NCBI GenBank assembly: GCA_031761405.1
Contig: JASEVX010000003.1
Coordinates: 64,842,927 to 64,906,926 of the forward strand
Length of the DNA: 64,000 nucleotides
DNA from: Serripes groenlandicus
Taxonomy: Eukaryota > Mollusca > Bivalvia > Cardiida > Cardiidae
Reading direction: 5' to 3'
The translations under genes and the position numbers were made by a program. This document shows, piece after piece, positions 11,467 through 22,525 of the stretch (the stretch's first letter is position 1; each line of letters begins with the position of its first letter). The notes beneath the pieces were generated by a model. That model saw only the letters and a program-made list of their open reading frames with translations. It had not been told where the DNA came from and searched no databases.

Positions 11467-11583
11467 TCAAGAAAACAGAGGCGCTTACGTTATCAGATTT
11501 AGACAGATTGCTGTTTGAACTCAGAATTCAAATTTATAGTATGTAATTTGTGTATATATAGTTATACCCATGTCTCGTTCATA

Positions 11584-11835
11584 GTTATGCAATGCCTCCG
11601 CATCTGACTCGTGATCTGGAGGTCACGGGTTCGATACCCGGTTGCGGCGACATTCTTTCGGGCGATGTTTTCCATTGCCCCTCACCTCTGATCTATGTGA
11701 GAAAGTAGTCAGTGGCTTCGAAAGAATGTTGTGTAAATACTGGTGTGGGAAAGCCAGGAAAACATGGGTAGGTGCACTGACCGCCGTGATATGACCAAAG
11801 CTGTTGAAAGCGGCGTTAAACTCCAAACAAACAAA
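11584..11835 (+). mobile_element. tRNA-derived SINE, 5'-incomplete
   Basis: The B box ggttcgatacc sits in gaggtcacgggttcgatacc. The body includes gcgacattctttcgggcgat and aaagaatgttgtgtaaatac. The tail has accgccgtgatatgaccaaa and gcggcgttaaactccaaaca. It is nearly identical to 29,432-29,682, but the A box region is replaced by unrelated sequence (gcaatgcctccg). Short ORFs over it on both strands are not genes. Confidence 0.8.
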
Positions 11836-12036
11836 AGCAATGCCTCCGCAGCAGATGATTCGACATTGAAAACATTGTGTCGTAACATGATTTTTGATAA
11901 ATCTCAAAAAATTGACTTATTGGGTAAATGTAGAAGTCACAAAATATCTTGTTTCTAAATAAGATTCATAACAATATAGGTTACAAACAAACCAACACTC
12001 TTTGAAGAGTAAACAAATGACTTTAATAAACACAAT
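11836..12036. other. Unassigned spacer
   Basis: Short sequence between a SINE and a pearl-like element. No feature is supported. Confidence 0.35.
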
Positions 12037-12037
12037 T

Positions 12038-12848
12038 CAAGAGGGCCTTGGATCGCTCACCTAATTTATTCCATGTGATTCATTAACCCAAGCACAATAA
12101 CTCATTCGAGGCCAAATTGAGTCCCAAAAGTACCAGTAGTGCTCCACTGCCAAAAGGTGAAACAATCCAACCCTATGTTGTCTGTCAAATTAATGTGGCA
12201 GAAAACCGACATATACTTTTGGTGGAGATTTTGTTCACTTAAGCCATATAATACCCTACTTGTGGCAGCCATGTTTTTTGACCAATATACATGGCTGGAA
12301 GGAAACTCTGACTAACATGACCCATATTCGAACTTCGCCTAAATAAATTAGACAAATTTCAAGCTGCTTGAGTCAAAATTTGGGTCAATAAAAGTATTAA
12401 CACGATTTTTATCAAATTTGGCCAACTGACTTAATTTTTGACCGGACATGACCCATATTCGAACTTGGCCTAGATATCATCAAGACAAACATTCTGACTT
12501 AAGTAAAAAAAAATGTGGTCTATAGAGTGTTAACAAGATTCTCAAATTTGGCCTAGTGACCTAACTTTTAAGCCGACGTGACCCATATTCGAACTTGGCC
12601 TAGCTTTCACCAAAACAAACTTTCTGAGAAAGTTTCAAGCTGATTAACTTAAACATGACCTAGTTTATTCTTGGATCAGAAACATTTGAAGGAATTTTGG
12701 TGAGGATATTGAGATGATGCTTTCTGTGAAGTTTCATCCCAATTGACCCAATGGTAGCAGAGGAGAAGATGTTGACGGACGACAGACAAAAGGCGATCAC
12801 AATATCTTACCTTGAGCACTTCATCTTCATGCTCAGGTGAGCTAAAAG
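12038..12848 (+). mobile_element. Pearl-like element, diverged 5' core
   Basis: Starts caagagggccttggatcgct and ends cttgagcacttcatcttcat...caggtgagctaaaa. The first ~260 bp of core is unlike the standard monomer. Diverged monomers with acccatattcgaacttggcc and gttaacaagattctcaaatt follow. It has no ORF of note. Confidence 0.75.
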
Positions 12849-13369
12849 AAGCAAAGGGATATTATAAACCAATAATAACATAAGTGTATTCACTCAAGGA
12901 TTTTCCTTTTAAACATCAAATTGCTTTTTCGATACAGAAAAATGTTGATACCTCTATAGCAGGTGACTTTTTTAACAAGAAGGCCATATTGGCCCAAAAT
13001 TGCTGCTCAAATGAGTCAACATAGAATATATTGCAAACACAATGGGACAGTATTCATCTTACCTAGTATGATGGAGCGTCAACATATGATCATTTGAACC
13101 AAATAACGTTTGCTTGTTTTTTAGGAGATTTAGTAAGTTTGGTTAAAGCAGATATAAGGAAGAACTACCACATCTTCTAGGGACCTCTTTTTCGTGTGAC
13201 AATTTTCGTTTTGGTTATTTTTGAAGATATGCTGTACCAAGTTAATTTAAAATATGACCATCCGTTTCAAAGAAAAAGCTTTTTCTTAATATGGGGTCTC
13301 ATCTTTTTCAGGGACAGTCTTCACTTTAGCTATTTTGGTAAATTTCTATATTTAAGTCAATATCAGCAA
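12849..13369. other. Unassigned AT-rich stretch
   Basis: A 62-codon ORF at 13,196 has no motif and runs to the edge of the next repeat. No gene is supported. Confidence 0.35.
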
Positions 13370-14419
13370 ACAAGAGGGCCGTGATGGCCCTATATCGCTC
13401 ACCTGATTTAATAGAAGTTCAAAAGAAAACAACCCCCCTGGTAGCCTTTTGTTTCAAAGGATCAGAATAAATTGAACAGCCTTGGCAGAGGGTCACACAA
13501 GGAACAAGCCATTGATTTAGTACAAGAGGAATTTTATGTTTTCACTATATTACATATAAGGAAAACAAGCCCCGCCCTGAAGCCATGTTTTTCATCAGAT
13601 CGGAATAAGTTCAACAATCTTGGTAAATGGTCATCCAAGGAACATTTGTGGCAATTTCTTTTAAATGGGACAGGTGTTTTGGACAAGAAGATTTTTAAAA
13701 TGTTTACAATGCACATATAAGGAAAACAAGCTCATGTTTTTCAACGGATCGGATTAATTTGAACAACCTTGGTAGAAGGTCTCCAAAGGAACATTTGTGT
13801 CAAATTATCTTTAAATCGGGCCGGTACTTTTGGAAAAGAAGATTTTTAGAGATTTTACAATGCACATCTAAAAAAAGCAAGTCCCTGGCGGCTATGTTTT
13901 ACAACGAATCGGAATTATTTGAACAATCTTGCTAGAGGGTTATCCAAAGGACATTTGTACCAAATCATCTTTAAATCGGGCCAGTACTTTTGAACAAGAA
14001 ATTGTTTAAAGTTTTAACAATGCACATACACGGTAAACATGGTCCGCCCACCTGGCGACCATGTTTTTCAATGGATCGTAAGTATTTGAGCAATCTTGGT
14101 AGTGGGTGTCCCAAGGAACATTTGTGCAAAGTAATATTCAAATCGGGTCAGTACTTTTGGACAATAAGATATTTTAAAGTTTTGGCAAATAACCCTTTTC
14201 TGAGGGCGCAGCAACCAAAGTTCTACTTTGAATTAAATTCTTTGAACTACTTTAAACAGAAGACCACCTAAAGAACATTCCTGTGAAGTTATTTGTCAAT
14301 CAGTCCATTGGTTTAGTAGGAGAAGTCATTTGTAGGAAATTGTTAACAGACGATGACGACGTACATTGAGTGATCACCAAAAAGCTCAACTTGCATTTCG
14401 TGCTTAGGTGAGCTAAAAA
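13370..14419 (+). mobile_element. Pearl-like element with a different core
   Basis: Same termini as the other pearl-like elements (acaagagggccgtgatggcc at 5'; caacttgcatttcgtgctta...ggtgagctaaaa at 3'), but the core is about five units of an unrelated ~155-bp monomer. That monomer has gccatgtttttcatcagatc, tggtcatccaaggaacattt, ggtgttttggacaagaagat and tttacaatgcacatataagg. Short ORFs of 82 and 93 codons are translations of the monomers. Shared ends with unlike cores suggest the ends carry the mobility signals. Confidence 0.75.
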
Positions 14420-14490
14420 CTGATCCACCACTTGGGGGTCTAATTTGTTTAGGGAAACTTCTCAAGATATGGTATGCCTTTGAACATTTA

Positions 14491-14702
14491 ACCACTTCCC
14501 ACTTTCCACAAATCTGCACCAGACCACTTTGAAAATGTTTACACAGAAATATAGAAAATCACTATAAATGATGATATATAATTACTTGAAAACTTGAAAA
14601 CTTTGTGGCAAAAGGAAAAATTGCTTGTTTTGAGCAATGTCTACTTCTGCAACAATGTTTCACAAGTCTGCTGCAGAGGCGCCAGAAAGCATATATATGT
14701 GA
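14491..14702. repeat. FB foldback repeat
   Basis: Left end cacttcccactttccacaaa, ctgcaccagaccactttgaa; centre ggcaaaaggaaaaattgctt / gagcaatgtctacttctgca; right end aagtctgctgcagaggcgcc. Confidence 0.75.
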
Positions 14703-14835
14703 TAAATAAAATCATCTGTGTTGGAGGTATCAATAATTTGGTTAAATTAGTGAACGACTTGCACAAGTTAACAAAGTGTATTATGACAATATGATATTGA
14801 CAATATAATCTCGCAGTGACAGACCAATCTGCATG

Positions 14836-14978
14836 AGTATACCTTTTCCACAAACAGCAAATCTGAAGCAGACGACTTGAAATCATGAAACTGTCCAGGC
14901 AAAAATTTGAAAAATCTCAATATATAAAGTGCAACCTAAGTCGTCTGCTGCAGAGGCATCAGAAAGCGTCTGTATGTG
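14836..14978. repeat. FB foldback repeat, centre deleted
   Basis: Left arm ttttccacaaacagcaaatc through ggcaaaaatttgaaaaatct, then directly the right end gtcgtctgctgcagaggcat. The duplicate at 52,478-52,712 still has the central hairpin, so about 90 bp was lost here. Confidence 0.75.
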
Positions 14979-15020
14979 GTACATGGGTATGCAAAGGAAC
15001 ACAAGACTCTAACTTGTAAA

Positions 15021-16523
15021 GGTGTGTTCCCGGAACGTCGACTCGATTTAATCCCAAGCTGGTCGGTAGAGCGGATCGGGGGGACCATTAGAGGGTAATT
15101 ATGTGACGGGTATTATAAATAAGACTGATGCAGATTTTCCTAAGAATTCGAAATTTAAATTTTATTTATGCATAAACAAGAAATATATACATGCGAAATT
15201 TTAAAATATTTGAGATTTTTTTTTTTTTACATTTAATAATGCAAAATTTCCTAAGATCACACGAACACGGAATCCGCATATGCCATCAACTCAAGAACAC
15301 CAGTTTTATACCTCTCTTTCAAGATACTTAATCTACGATCAATAGTTTGCAAGAGGGTGAGTTGTTCCACCGACATATCTCTGTATTAACCCAATAGCAT
15401 TTGCGTTCTGAATGTCTTTGAACATCTGGATGGCTGTAAATGCGTTTGGGTGGGAGTGTTGTGTCACTGTCTTAAGTTTGCTGTGCCAGCCTCCGATGTT
15501 GTTCGTAGTGCGCGGGCTCTGTGTGCCAAAGTGGTTCCACATCGGTCTGTCGCCTTCTACCCATTGTTCGGTAACGTAGTCTGTGAATGCTTCTGTGAGT
15601 TCCGTTAGATCGGCCTCGTCTCTGTCTTCTAGAGCTCGGAACCAGAAGTCTTCTATCTTGTCTAAGGGAAACAGGGGCAGGATTGCTGCACGTCGGACGA
15701 AGGTCTTTACATCTTCGTTTTCTTTATACGGAATCTGGAGACCGGTTGCTTGTGCTCTTCGCCAAATGCGCTGGGTAAAATGGAAGAAACACCCCTTTGT
15801 GTGAATACCAGTGAACGTCTGTAGTATGGCACCGTGGGCACCTGTCTCGAAGTCAAGTACGGCAAAAAATGGGTGGAATCTCAGACCGATGTCGTTCATC
15901 TTTTCTTGTAGGTGGCTAAAGAATCGTCTGTGCGTCGCTTGGATCTTTCCTGGCAAGAAGGAGTAGATAACTGGAGTTGAAAATATGTATCTTTTCAACA
16001 ACTTCGCGGCAGGTGTCATCCCATTCGTTGTCTCTGAGTTTGGTCAGCTCTTCTGTAAACATTGTTGGAATTGGTCTTATTTCTTCTGCGCAGCGCTGAG
16101 ATATCATGCTCATGATCTGTTTGGCAAAGAAGTTGGAGTGGTCTGCTGGGTGGTTATGGTTTTGTCTCCCGAAAAAATATCAAAAGGCACAGTTTTTAAT
16201 TAACTTGTTCAACAGAGACCATGACAGTTTGAACTTAATTACTTACGAATAGAAGACAATACCTTAACAACTTAATTGTAACATGCATTTAAATTGTAAT
16301 TACTCTGATCAATTTCCGTCTATCCTTCAGATAAATTTACAGTATAAACTTAATTAATAATGTTAAAAAGTTATTCTTTATTAAAATGCATTTAATGCGT
16401 GCATCCTTAAAGTGAAACAAATTGATTTATGGTGTGTATAGTTTTATACCCCTTTAGGTACCCCCTAATCCCGGATTAGTGAAAGGTGTTAAGCGGAACG
16501 AGTCGACGTTCCGGGAACAAACC
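15021..16523 (-). mobile_element. MULE-type DNA transposon, internally deleted, intact ends
   Basis: Terminal inverted repeats of 25 bp with one mismatch: left begins ggtgtgttcccggaacgtcg; right ends with its complement, ...cgttccgggaacaaacc. Flanked by an 8-bp direct repeat cttgtaaa (15,013-15,020 and 16,524-16,531), as expected for Mutator-like elements. Compared with the second copy (25.5-29.2 kb), two segments are missing: about 260 bp that held the FLYWCH domain, and about 285 bp that held the first catalytic Asp. It is therefore a non-autonomous derivative that kept both ends. Confidence 0.9.
15339..16113 (-). pseudogene. MULE transposase remnant (deleted)
   Basis: Two minus-strand frames match the transposase of the second copy. 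One is 65 codons (16,113-15,916) with the CAEEIRPIP segment. The other is 226 codons (16,019-15,339) with the MULE core. The second keeps a catalytic-type Asp in AVLDFETGAHG (near 15,854), the C-x2-H motif GCFFHF, and the C-terminal WNHFGTQSPRTTNN. The internal deletion joins the two out of frame and removes the YCDGTF segment with the first Asp, so no active enzyme can be made. Family knowledge: MULE transposases use a DDE triad with a C2H insertion. Confidence 0.85.
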
Positions 16524-16531
16524 CTTGTAAA

Positions 16532-16707
16532 TATCATATTTAAGCGGAATAAAGGATAAGGATATGATTAAGCCCCGCCCCCAGTGTGTGTACGAACGCC
16601 TGAACAAATTACCCTTTGTAAATTGTAACCCTTTGGTCCCTCTAGTAACAGAAATAGTAATATTCCTTCTGACAAAGTAGATTTGTTTGTGTTATTTGAC
16701 TAGTATT
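16532..16707. other. Unassigned spacer
   Basis: Sequence after the MULE target duplication. Not shared with the right segmental copy. No feature is seen. Confidence 0.35.
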
Positions 16708-16952
16708 TTTTTCCACTTGCAGATGCAATTGCTGCAGACAACTTTTACAAACATTTTGGCAAAAGGAGACATAAAGCGCACTATCTCCTTTTGCCACAAT
16801 GTTTTCTATGCCATTCTGAAATATTCAAAAAAATAAACATGAGATATTTAACCCTTACCCACATACAGACCCTTTTCAACATGTGGCAAATGAAGAAATT
16901 GCGCGTTACGTTTATTGTCTACGAAGAACTTGCTGCGGCATCAGAAAGGGTG
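16708..16952. repeat. FB foldback repeats, two partial copies
   Basis: Left arm ttgctgcagacaacttttac with centre ggcaaaaggagacataaagc / actatctccttttgccacaa, followed by a second left end (aacccttacccacatacaga). Confidence 0.65.
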
Positions 16953-17049
16953 ACATTTGTCCAATCTTTAACAATAGACTCCTCTGAATTAGCTTGTCTG
17001 ATACCAATATATAGTGGTATAATGTTATCATTGAATAACTCTCTACAAA

Positions 17050-17480
17050 TATAATCATATTGATTGGTTGTCAAACACGACAATCAGGCGATATAAGAAA
17101 AGGGGCAAAATCACAAAATTTTAAAACTACATTCTTATGAAAGTGCTCGTCTGATTTCAAGATTATTTAGCAGAACTGTTATTTCAGTGATCCTCTACAT
17201 GTTTTAAGTCGTATTAATTGGATATAAAAAGGGGGAAAATTAAACGTTTAGCTTAAAATAACATCTCATCTGTATGCACTGGGGGAAAAAACAAGGAATA
17301 TTCTTTTGGCGGTCTTTTTCTTAATTATGTTCAAAGAAATGTTTAAAACTCTTGTTTGTGCGGTATCTGAGAAAGGGAGTAAAATGCCCAATATTTAAAA
17401 TTATTATCCGATTACAGTTATTAAATAGAAATGTTCCTAAAGTTATCCATATTTATATCTACATCTTACCGTTGTAGCGT
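17050..17480 (+). repeat. Degenerate 'ttgattggtt' monomers
   Basis: Two to three decayed units resemble the element at 7,906-8,788: ttgattggttgtcaaacac, gtctgatttcaagattattt, cagaactgttatttcagtga. They are too diverged for boundaries. Confidence 0.45.
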
Positions 17481-17795
17481 GAGAAAAGGCAGACCGCGAA
17501 ATTTATCAGACCTTACATTTCTCACAGTACGGTCGTGAAAATTTTAAGGCGTGAAAATCTTAAGACGGGTTGATTTAATGCGATTTAGATTTGTATTTTT
17601 CGACATCGCTCCATCTTCGCGATATTAACATTAATTATGTACATGCGTTCTTCTGTTTGAGCGAACTGAAATAATGTAAAACTGAGCATTTTAGGCATTA
17701 CATTAGGCTCCTTAGAAAAACCTTAAGACACGTCAAGTAAATATAATTAATTTATACATTAAAATAAGCGGATATGGGGTGATTCATTGAATGGG
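17481..17795. other. Unassigned AT-rich stretch
   Basis: No ORF, RNA gene or repeat was recognised. Confidence 0.35.
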
Positions 17796-18030
17796 GGTTT
17801 AACGTCGTTTTCAACATTTTTTTCAGTCATATCACGGCGGCCAGTTCACCTACTCATATGTTTCTTGGCTTTTTCACACCAGTACTTAATACAATTTTCT
17901 TTCCAATCGATGCTTGTCACAATAACTTTTTTCAAACGTCGGAAAGAATGTTGGCCTAGCTGGGGTTTGAACTCAGAACTCCTGGATTGATAGCCCTCGT
18001 CGCTACCGATTGAGCTACCGGGGCTGGACG
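17796..18030 (-). mobile_element. tRNA-derived SINE (reverse)
   Basis: Reading the minus strand: A-box-like tagctcaatcggtagcgacg, a B-box-like gagttcaaacccc, body with aaacgtttgaaaaaagttat-like sequence, and tail ggccgccgtgatatgactga. On the plus strand it starts with ttttcagtcatatcacggcg. The 67-codon plus-strand ORF over it is not a gene. Confidence 0.8.
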
Positions 18031-18262
18031 GGTATGGAGTGAATACACCTATGACTTACCTGTACCACTAGTCAATCAATTAATTAATTAATTAATTAAT
18101 AAATAATTACTGTAACGAAAAAACAGGTGATATTACCTACGGCGGGTATGGGGTGAATACACCTGTAACTTACCTGTACAACTAGTCAATCAACTAATTA
18201 ATTAGTTAATTAATTAATTAATGATTACTGTAACAAAAAGACAGGTGATATTACCTACCCAC
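18031..18262 (+). repeat. Tandem duplication (~115 bp x2) with (attaatta)n
   Basis: Two units begin gggtatggagtgaatacacc / gggtatggggtgaatacacc at about 18,030 and 18,146, each followed by ttacctgtac, an attaattaatt tract and caggtgatattacctac. About 115-bp spacing. Confidence 0.8.
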
Positions 18263-18842
18263 TATAACTCAACATTACATTTGTACTGCTTACATGAAAT
18301 TGGGGTTAATGGTCTAACACCTACATTGACATTCCTGCCAATCTCTTCATTCCTCAATCAATCAATTTATCTTATAATTTTACATAAGTAAAAAAAAAAA
18401 CGAAAAACATGGAATTCATATGTATATAAAATTCAACAGGCGTTCATAGTAGTGTTGGGGTAGGGGGTCTAGACACCTTCTATGAATATATTTACTTAAT
18501 CAAATCAATCCATCTACAGTATTAGTTTCTACACAAAACAAGTTGTTTCAAGAAATGTTTTATAATTGTTAGTTATGATATATTCTATATCTATATATCA
18601 TATATTGGCTAGCCCTGGCTGTAGGTTTGAGTGTCCGGAAGGCTCAAACTTAGGTACACTGTTGGACCGATTTTAGCCACTTTCTGTTAGTTTGTGGTGT
18701 CCATCTGTCCGTCCGAAATTCATAAAATGTCTGTGAACATCTTTTTGGACCTTAAATTGACTATCCAAGCTATTTCAATCCTGTAGTTCTCTCTTGTAAC
18801 TGAATTATATATAAACAGTCATTTAGGAGAAAGTACAGAGGT
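18263..18842. other. Unassigned stretch
   Basis: AT-rich with a run of a and short tata repeats. No gene is supported. Confidence 0.35.
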
Positions 18843-19060
18843 ATGAGACCGAAATGTTATCCACATGAGGGCATTCACCATCATTTTCATCTCTCACACG
18901 TGTCATCATTTCTACACAAAGCAGCTTCATACGTAAGAATCGACCCATCTCAGACTCACATTGGAGACTCTGTTCTAACTGTGATGTTCTTTGATGAGAA
19001 TGTATTGGTCGATGGTATCGCAGGGGGCACTTTGATCAATAGTAGGTATTCTTTCATCCA
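18843..19060 (+). CDS. Very weak candidate exon, unknown product
   Basis: ATG-initiated frame. Its first ~70 codons look less low-complexity than the surroundings (segment HIGDSVLTVMFFDENVLVDG), with a possible donor near 19,043 (aatagtaggt). There is no known domain and no partner exon, and it lies beside a tandem repeat and an assembly gap. Most likely a chance ORF or an old pseudogene. Confidence 0.12.
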
Positions 19061-19154
19061 ATATTGTACCTATGTTGTTTTAAGTTATCGTCTCAGGTTA
19101 TATCACTCAAGTAAATTTGCTAAAAAAATTCATTTGTCCATCTCAGTTTGTTCA

Positions 19155-19335
19155 TAATCAGTCAGTTCTGGGAAACATTGCCCTTCCCATATACTCATAC
19201 ACACAATATGTTCTGGGATATCTGGTACCTTCCCCTATGTTCATACTCACAGTGGGTTCTGGGACATCTGATCCCTCCGCTATACTCATAGTCACAGTCA
19301 GTTCTGGGACACCTTTTATCTCCCTTATACTCAGT
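19155..19335 (+). repeat. Tandem repeat, ~54-bp unit, running into the gap
   Basis: Units contain ttctgggacatctgatccc and tatactcatagtcacagt, seen at about 19,165, 19,210, 19,256 and 19,299. The last unit is cut by the run of N. Confidence 0.75.
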
Positions 19336-19535
19336 NNNNNNNNNNNNNNNNNNNNNNNNNNNNNNNNNNNNNNNNNNNNNNNNNNNNNNNNNNNNNNNNN
19401 NNNNNNNNNNNNNNNNNNNNNNNNNNNNNNNNNNNNNNNNNNNNNNNNNNNNNNNNNNNNNNNNNNNNNNNNNNNNNNNNNNNNNNNNNNNNNNNNNNNN
19501 NNNNNNNNNNNNNNNNNNNNNNNNNNNNNNNNNNN
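19336..19535. other. Assembly gap (200 N)
   Basis: A run of exactly 200 N, a round number that suggests a placeholder length. The left flank is a tandem repeat, so the real array is probably longer. ORFs drawn across it are meaningless. Confidence 0.98.
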
Positions 19536-20265
19536 CAAATATACAGATTCAATATATTTTTATTTGGGGATTACAATTGTGTAATTCTGAAATGAAAAGA
19601 TGAAATGGCGTATGAATATTTACTATAATACTTAGGCCACGCCCCTAGAAGTATGCTAATACGTAATTCCCGCCCAGTTAAACATTATCAAATTAAATTT
19701 CCATTGTTTTGTGGGAGAAAATTACAACATAATCTTTATTTGCGGGTTTTATTAAATTTGACGCTAGGTTTACGATACATACAATAGAAACAATTTTCCT
19801 AAATAGTACTGGTTGTCTGCATATTTTACTACGTAGCGCAGATTCAAAACGAGAACCTTGCTGAAAGTAGTCCGCGCACTGTCTGGCGTCACAATCTTGT
19901 ATTTACACCGCATGTAGATACGGAATTTCAATCTGTCGCGGTGTATTTGCGCATGTCAATCTGCATGTATTTCAACGGAAAATGTACAGGCATGTAATAA
20001 ATACCTAAATACACGTTCTGACATAACAATGGAATTGAAGGCCTCACTTATATTATGAGCAACTGAAATAGGTGTAATGCAGTTATAGATATTAGCTGGT
20101 GCTTAATGCAGACCTAAGTGTAATTGTTACAAGTTTAGAGAAGAAACAGAATGCACAAATAATTAATCTCATTCAAATCTCATTCAAACGACAATAATTG
20201 TTAGAAGGTTATTAAAAACATTATGCGACACATTGGCGAGGACAGTGTAAGAATCAGACTGAAAA
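19536..20265. other. Unassigned stretch
   Basis: No gene or named repeat was recognised between the gap and the minisatellite. Confidence 0.4.
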
Positions 20266-20266
20266 G

Positions 20267-22525
20267 ATGTGTATGCTAGTCTCGATCTACATGGTATCTG
20301 CCATCATACCTATCATCATACATGCAATACTATTCATCGCCACACACATCATAAACATCATCATGAACATCACCATAACAAATATCATACACACAATGCT
20401 ATTTATCGTCATATACACAATGCTTTTTATCGTCAAACACATAATACCTATCGTCATACACGCATTGCTATACATCATCATACGCATCATTCACATCATA
20501 ATGAACATCAGCATACACTATATCATACACAAAATGCTATTCATCGTCATACATACAATGATATTCATAGGCATACACACAATAATTATCATTATACACG
20601 AATTGCTATTCATCGTCATACACATAATGCTATTCATCGTCAAACACGCAATGCTATTCATCGTCATACACACAATGCTATTCATCGTCATACACACAAT
20701 GATATTCATCGGCATACACACAATACTTATCGGCATACACACAATACTTATTGTCATACACTCATTGTTATTCATCGTCATACACACAATGCTATTCATC
20801 GTCATGCATACAATGCTATTCATCGTCATACACGCTTTGTTATTCATAGTCATACACACAATGATATTCATCGGCATACACACAATACTTATCGGCATAC
20901 ACACAATACTTATCGTCATACACTCATTGTTATTCATCGTCATACACACAATGCTATTCATCGTCATGCATACAATGCTATTCATCGTCATACACGCTTT
21001 GTTATTCATAGTCATACATGCATTGCTATTCATCGTCATACACACAATACCTATCGTCATACACGCATTGCTATTAATCGCCATACACACAATGCTATTC
21101 ATCGGCATACACACAATACTTATCGTCATATACTCATAACTATTCATCGGCATACACACAATGCTATTCATCGTCATACACGCTTTGCTATTCATCGTCA
21201 TACATGCATTGCTATTCATCGTCATACACACAATACTTATCGTCATACACTCATTGCTATTCATCGTCATACATGCATTGCTATTCATCGTCATACACAC
21301 AATGCTATTCAGCGTCATACACACAATGCTATTCATCGTCATACACACACTACTTATCGTCATACACTCATTGCTATTCATCGTCATACACGCATTGCTA
21401 TTCATCATCATACACACAATGCTATTCATCGTCATACACACAATGATATTCATCGTCATACACACAATGCTATTCATTGTCATACATACAATGCTATTCA
21501 TCGTCATACACGCTTTGCTATTCATCGTCATACATGCATTGCTATTCATCGTCATACACACAATACCTATCGTCATACACGCATTGCTATTCATCGTCAT
21601 ACACGCATTGGTATTTATCGTCATACATACAATGCTATTCATCGTCATACACAAAATACTTATCGTCATACACACAATACTGTTCATCGTCATACACACA
21701 ATGCTATTCATCGTCATACACACAATACTTATCGTCATACACGCAATGCTATTCAGCGTTATACACGCATTGGTATTTATCGTCATACACACAATGCTAT
21801 TCATCGTCATACACGCATTGCTATACATCGTCATACACACAATGCTATTCATCGTCATACTCGCATTGGTATTTATCGTCATACACGCAATGCTATTCAT
21901 CGTCATACACGCAATGCTATTCATCGTCATACACACAATGCTATTCATCGTCAAACACGCATTGGTATTTATCGTCATACACGCAATGCTATTCATCGTC
22001 ATACACGCAATGCTATTCATCGTCATACACGCATTGTTATTTATCATCATACATGCATTGCTATACATCGTCATACACGCATTGCTATTCATCGTCATAC
22101 ACACAATGATACTCATCGGCATACACACAATTCTATTCATCGCCATACACACAATACTTATCATAATACACTCATTGTTATTCATCGTCATACACACAAT
22201 GCTATTCATCGGTATACACACAATACCTATCGTCATACACGCATTGCTATTCATCGTCATACACATCATACACAGCATAATTGACATCATCATACCCCTA
22301 ATGCTTTTCATTGTCAAACACACAAGATCTATCGTCATACACGCATTGCTAAACATCGCCATACACATCATACACGTCATCATGAACATAAGCATGCCCA
22401 ATATCATATACGCAATGCTATTCATCGTCAAGCACACAATACCAATCAGCATACACACAATGCTATTTATTGGCATACACCGCATCATGAACAATATATC
22501 CATCATCATGCACGTACTGGTCACA
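20267..22525 (+). repeat. Minisatellite, mixed 24-bp and 21-bp units
   Basis: About 95 units of cgtcatacacacaatgctat+tcat (24 bp), mixed with 21-bp units containing acacaatacttatcgtcat. Because both lengths are multiples of three and contain no stop, all three forward frames and at least one reverse frame stay open for hundreds of codons, giving peptides such as HRHTHNAI, LFIVIHTM, CYSSSYTQ and MNSIVCMT. The outer ~200 bp on each side are more diverged (catcatgaacat motifs), while the centre is uniform, as expected for unequal exchange. I read it as non-coding. Confidence 0.93.

Larger units (their letters stand above)
4600..15012 (+). repeat. Segmental duplication, left copy
   Basis: Collinear with 44,455-52,735. 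Shared blocks in the same order are: tgctctctaccgctacaact (4,608 / 44,464), the GC-rich block 4,820-5,160 / 44,660-45,000, ctaccgtacctggaacataa (6,131 / 46,067), the caacaacaac tandem block, tgtattcatatggaatttgt (7,724 / 51,614), gccattgcaggggctcc (9,120 / 52,181) and gagtataccttttccacaaa (14,836 / ~52,477). This copy carries about 5.4 kb (about 9,380-14,775) that is absent from the right copy. It may be a true duplication or an assembly duplicate of two haplotypes. Confidence 0.85.

Noticed and set aside
11623..11958. 94- and 71-codon ORFs on opposite strands (and copies at 29,471-29,854)
   Set aside because: Both lie within the tRNA-derived SINE.
15985..16203. 72-codon plus-strand ORF
   Set aside because: Antisense shadow of the first MULE remnant.
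19117..19584. ORFs of 155, 126 and 73 codons over the gap
   Set aside because: Most of their length is the 200-N gap.
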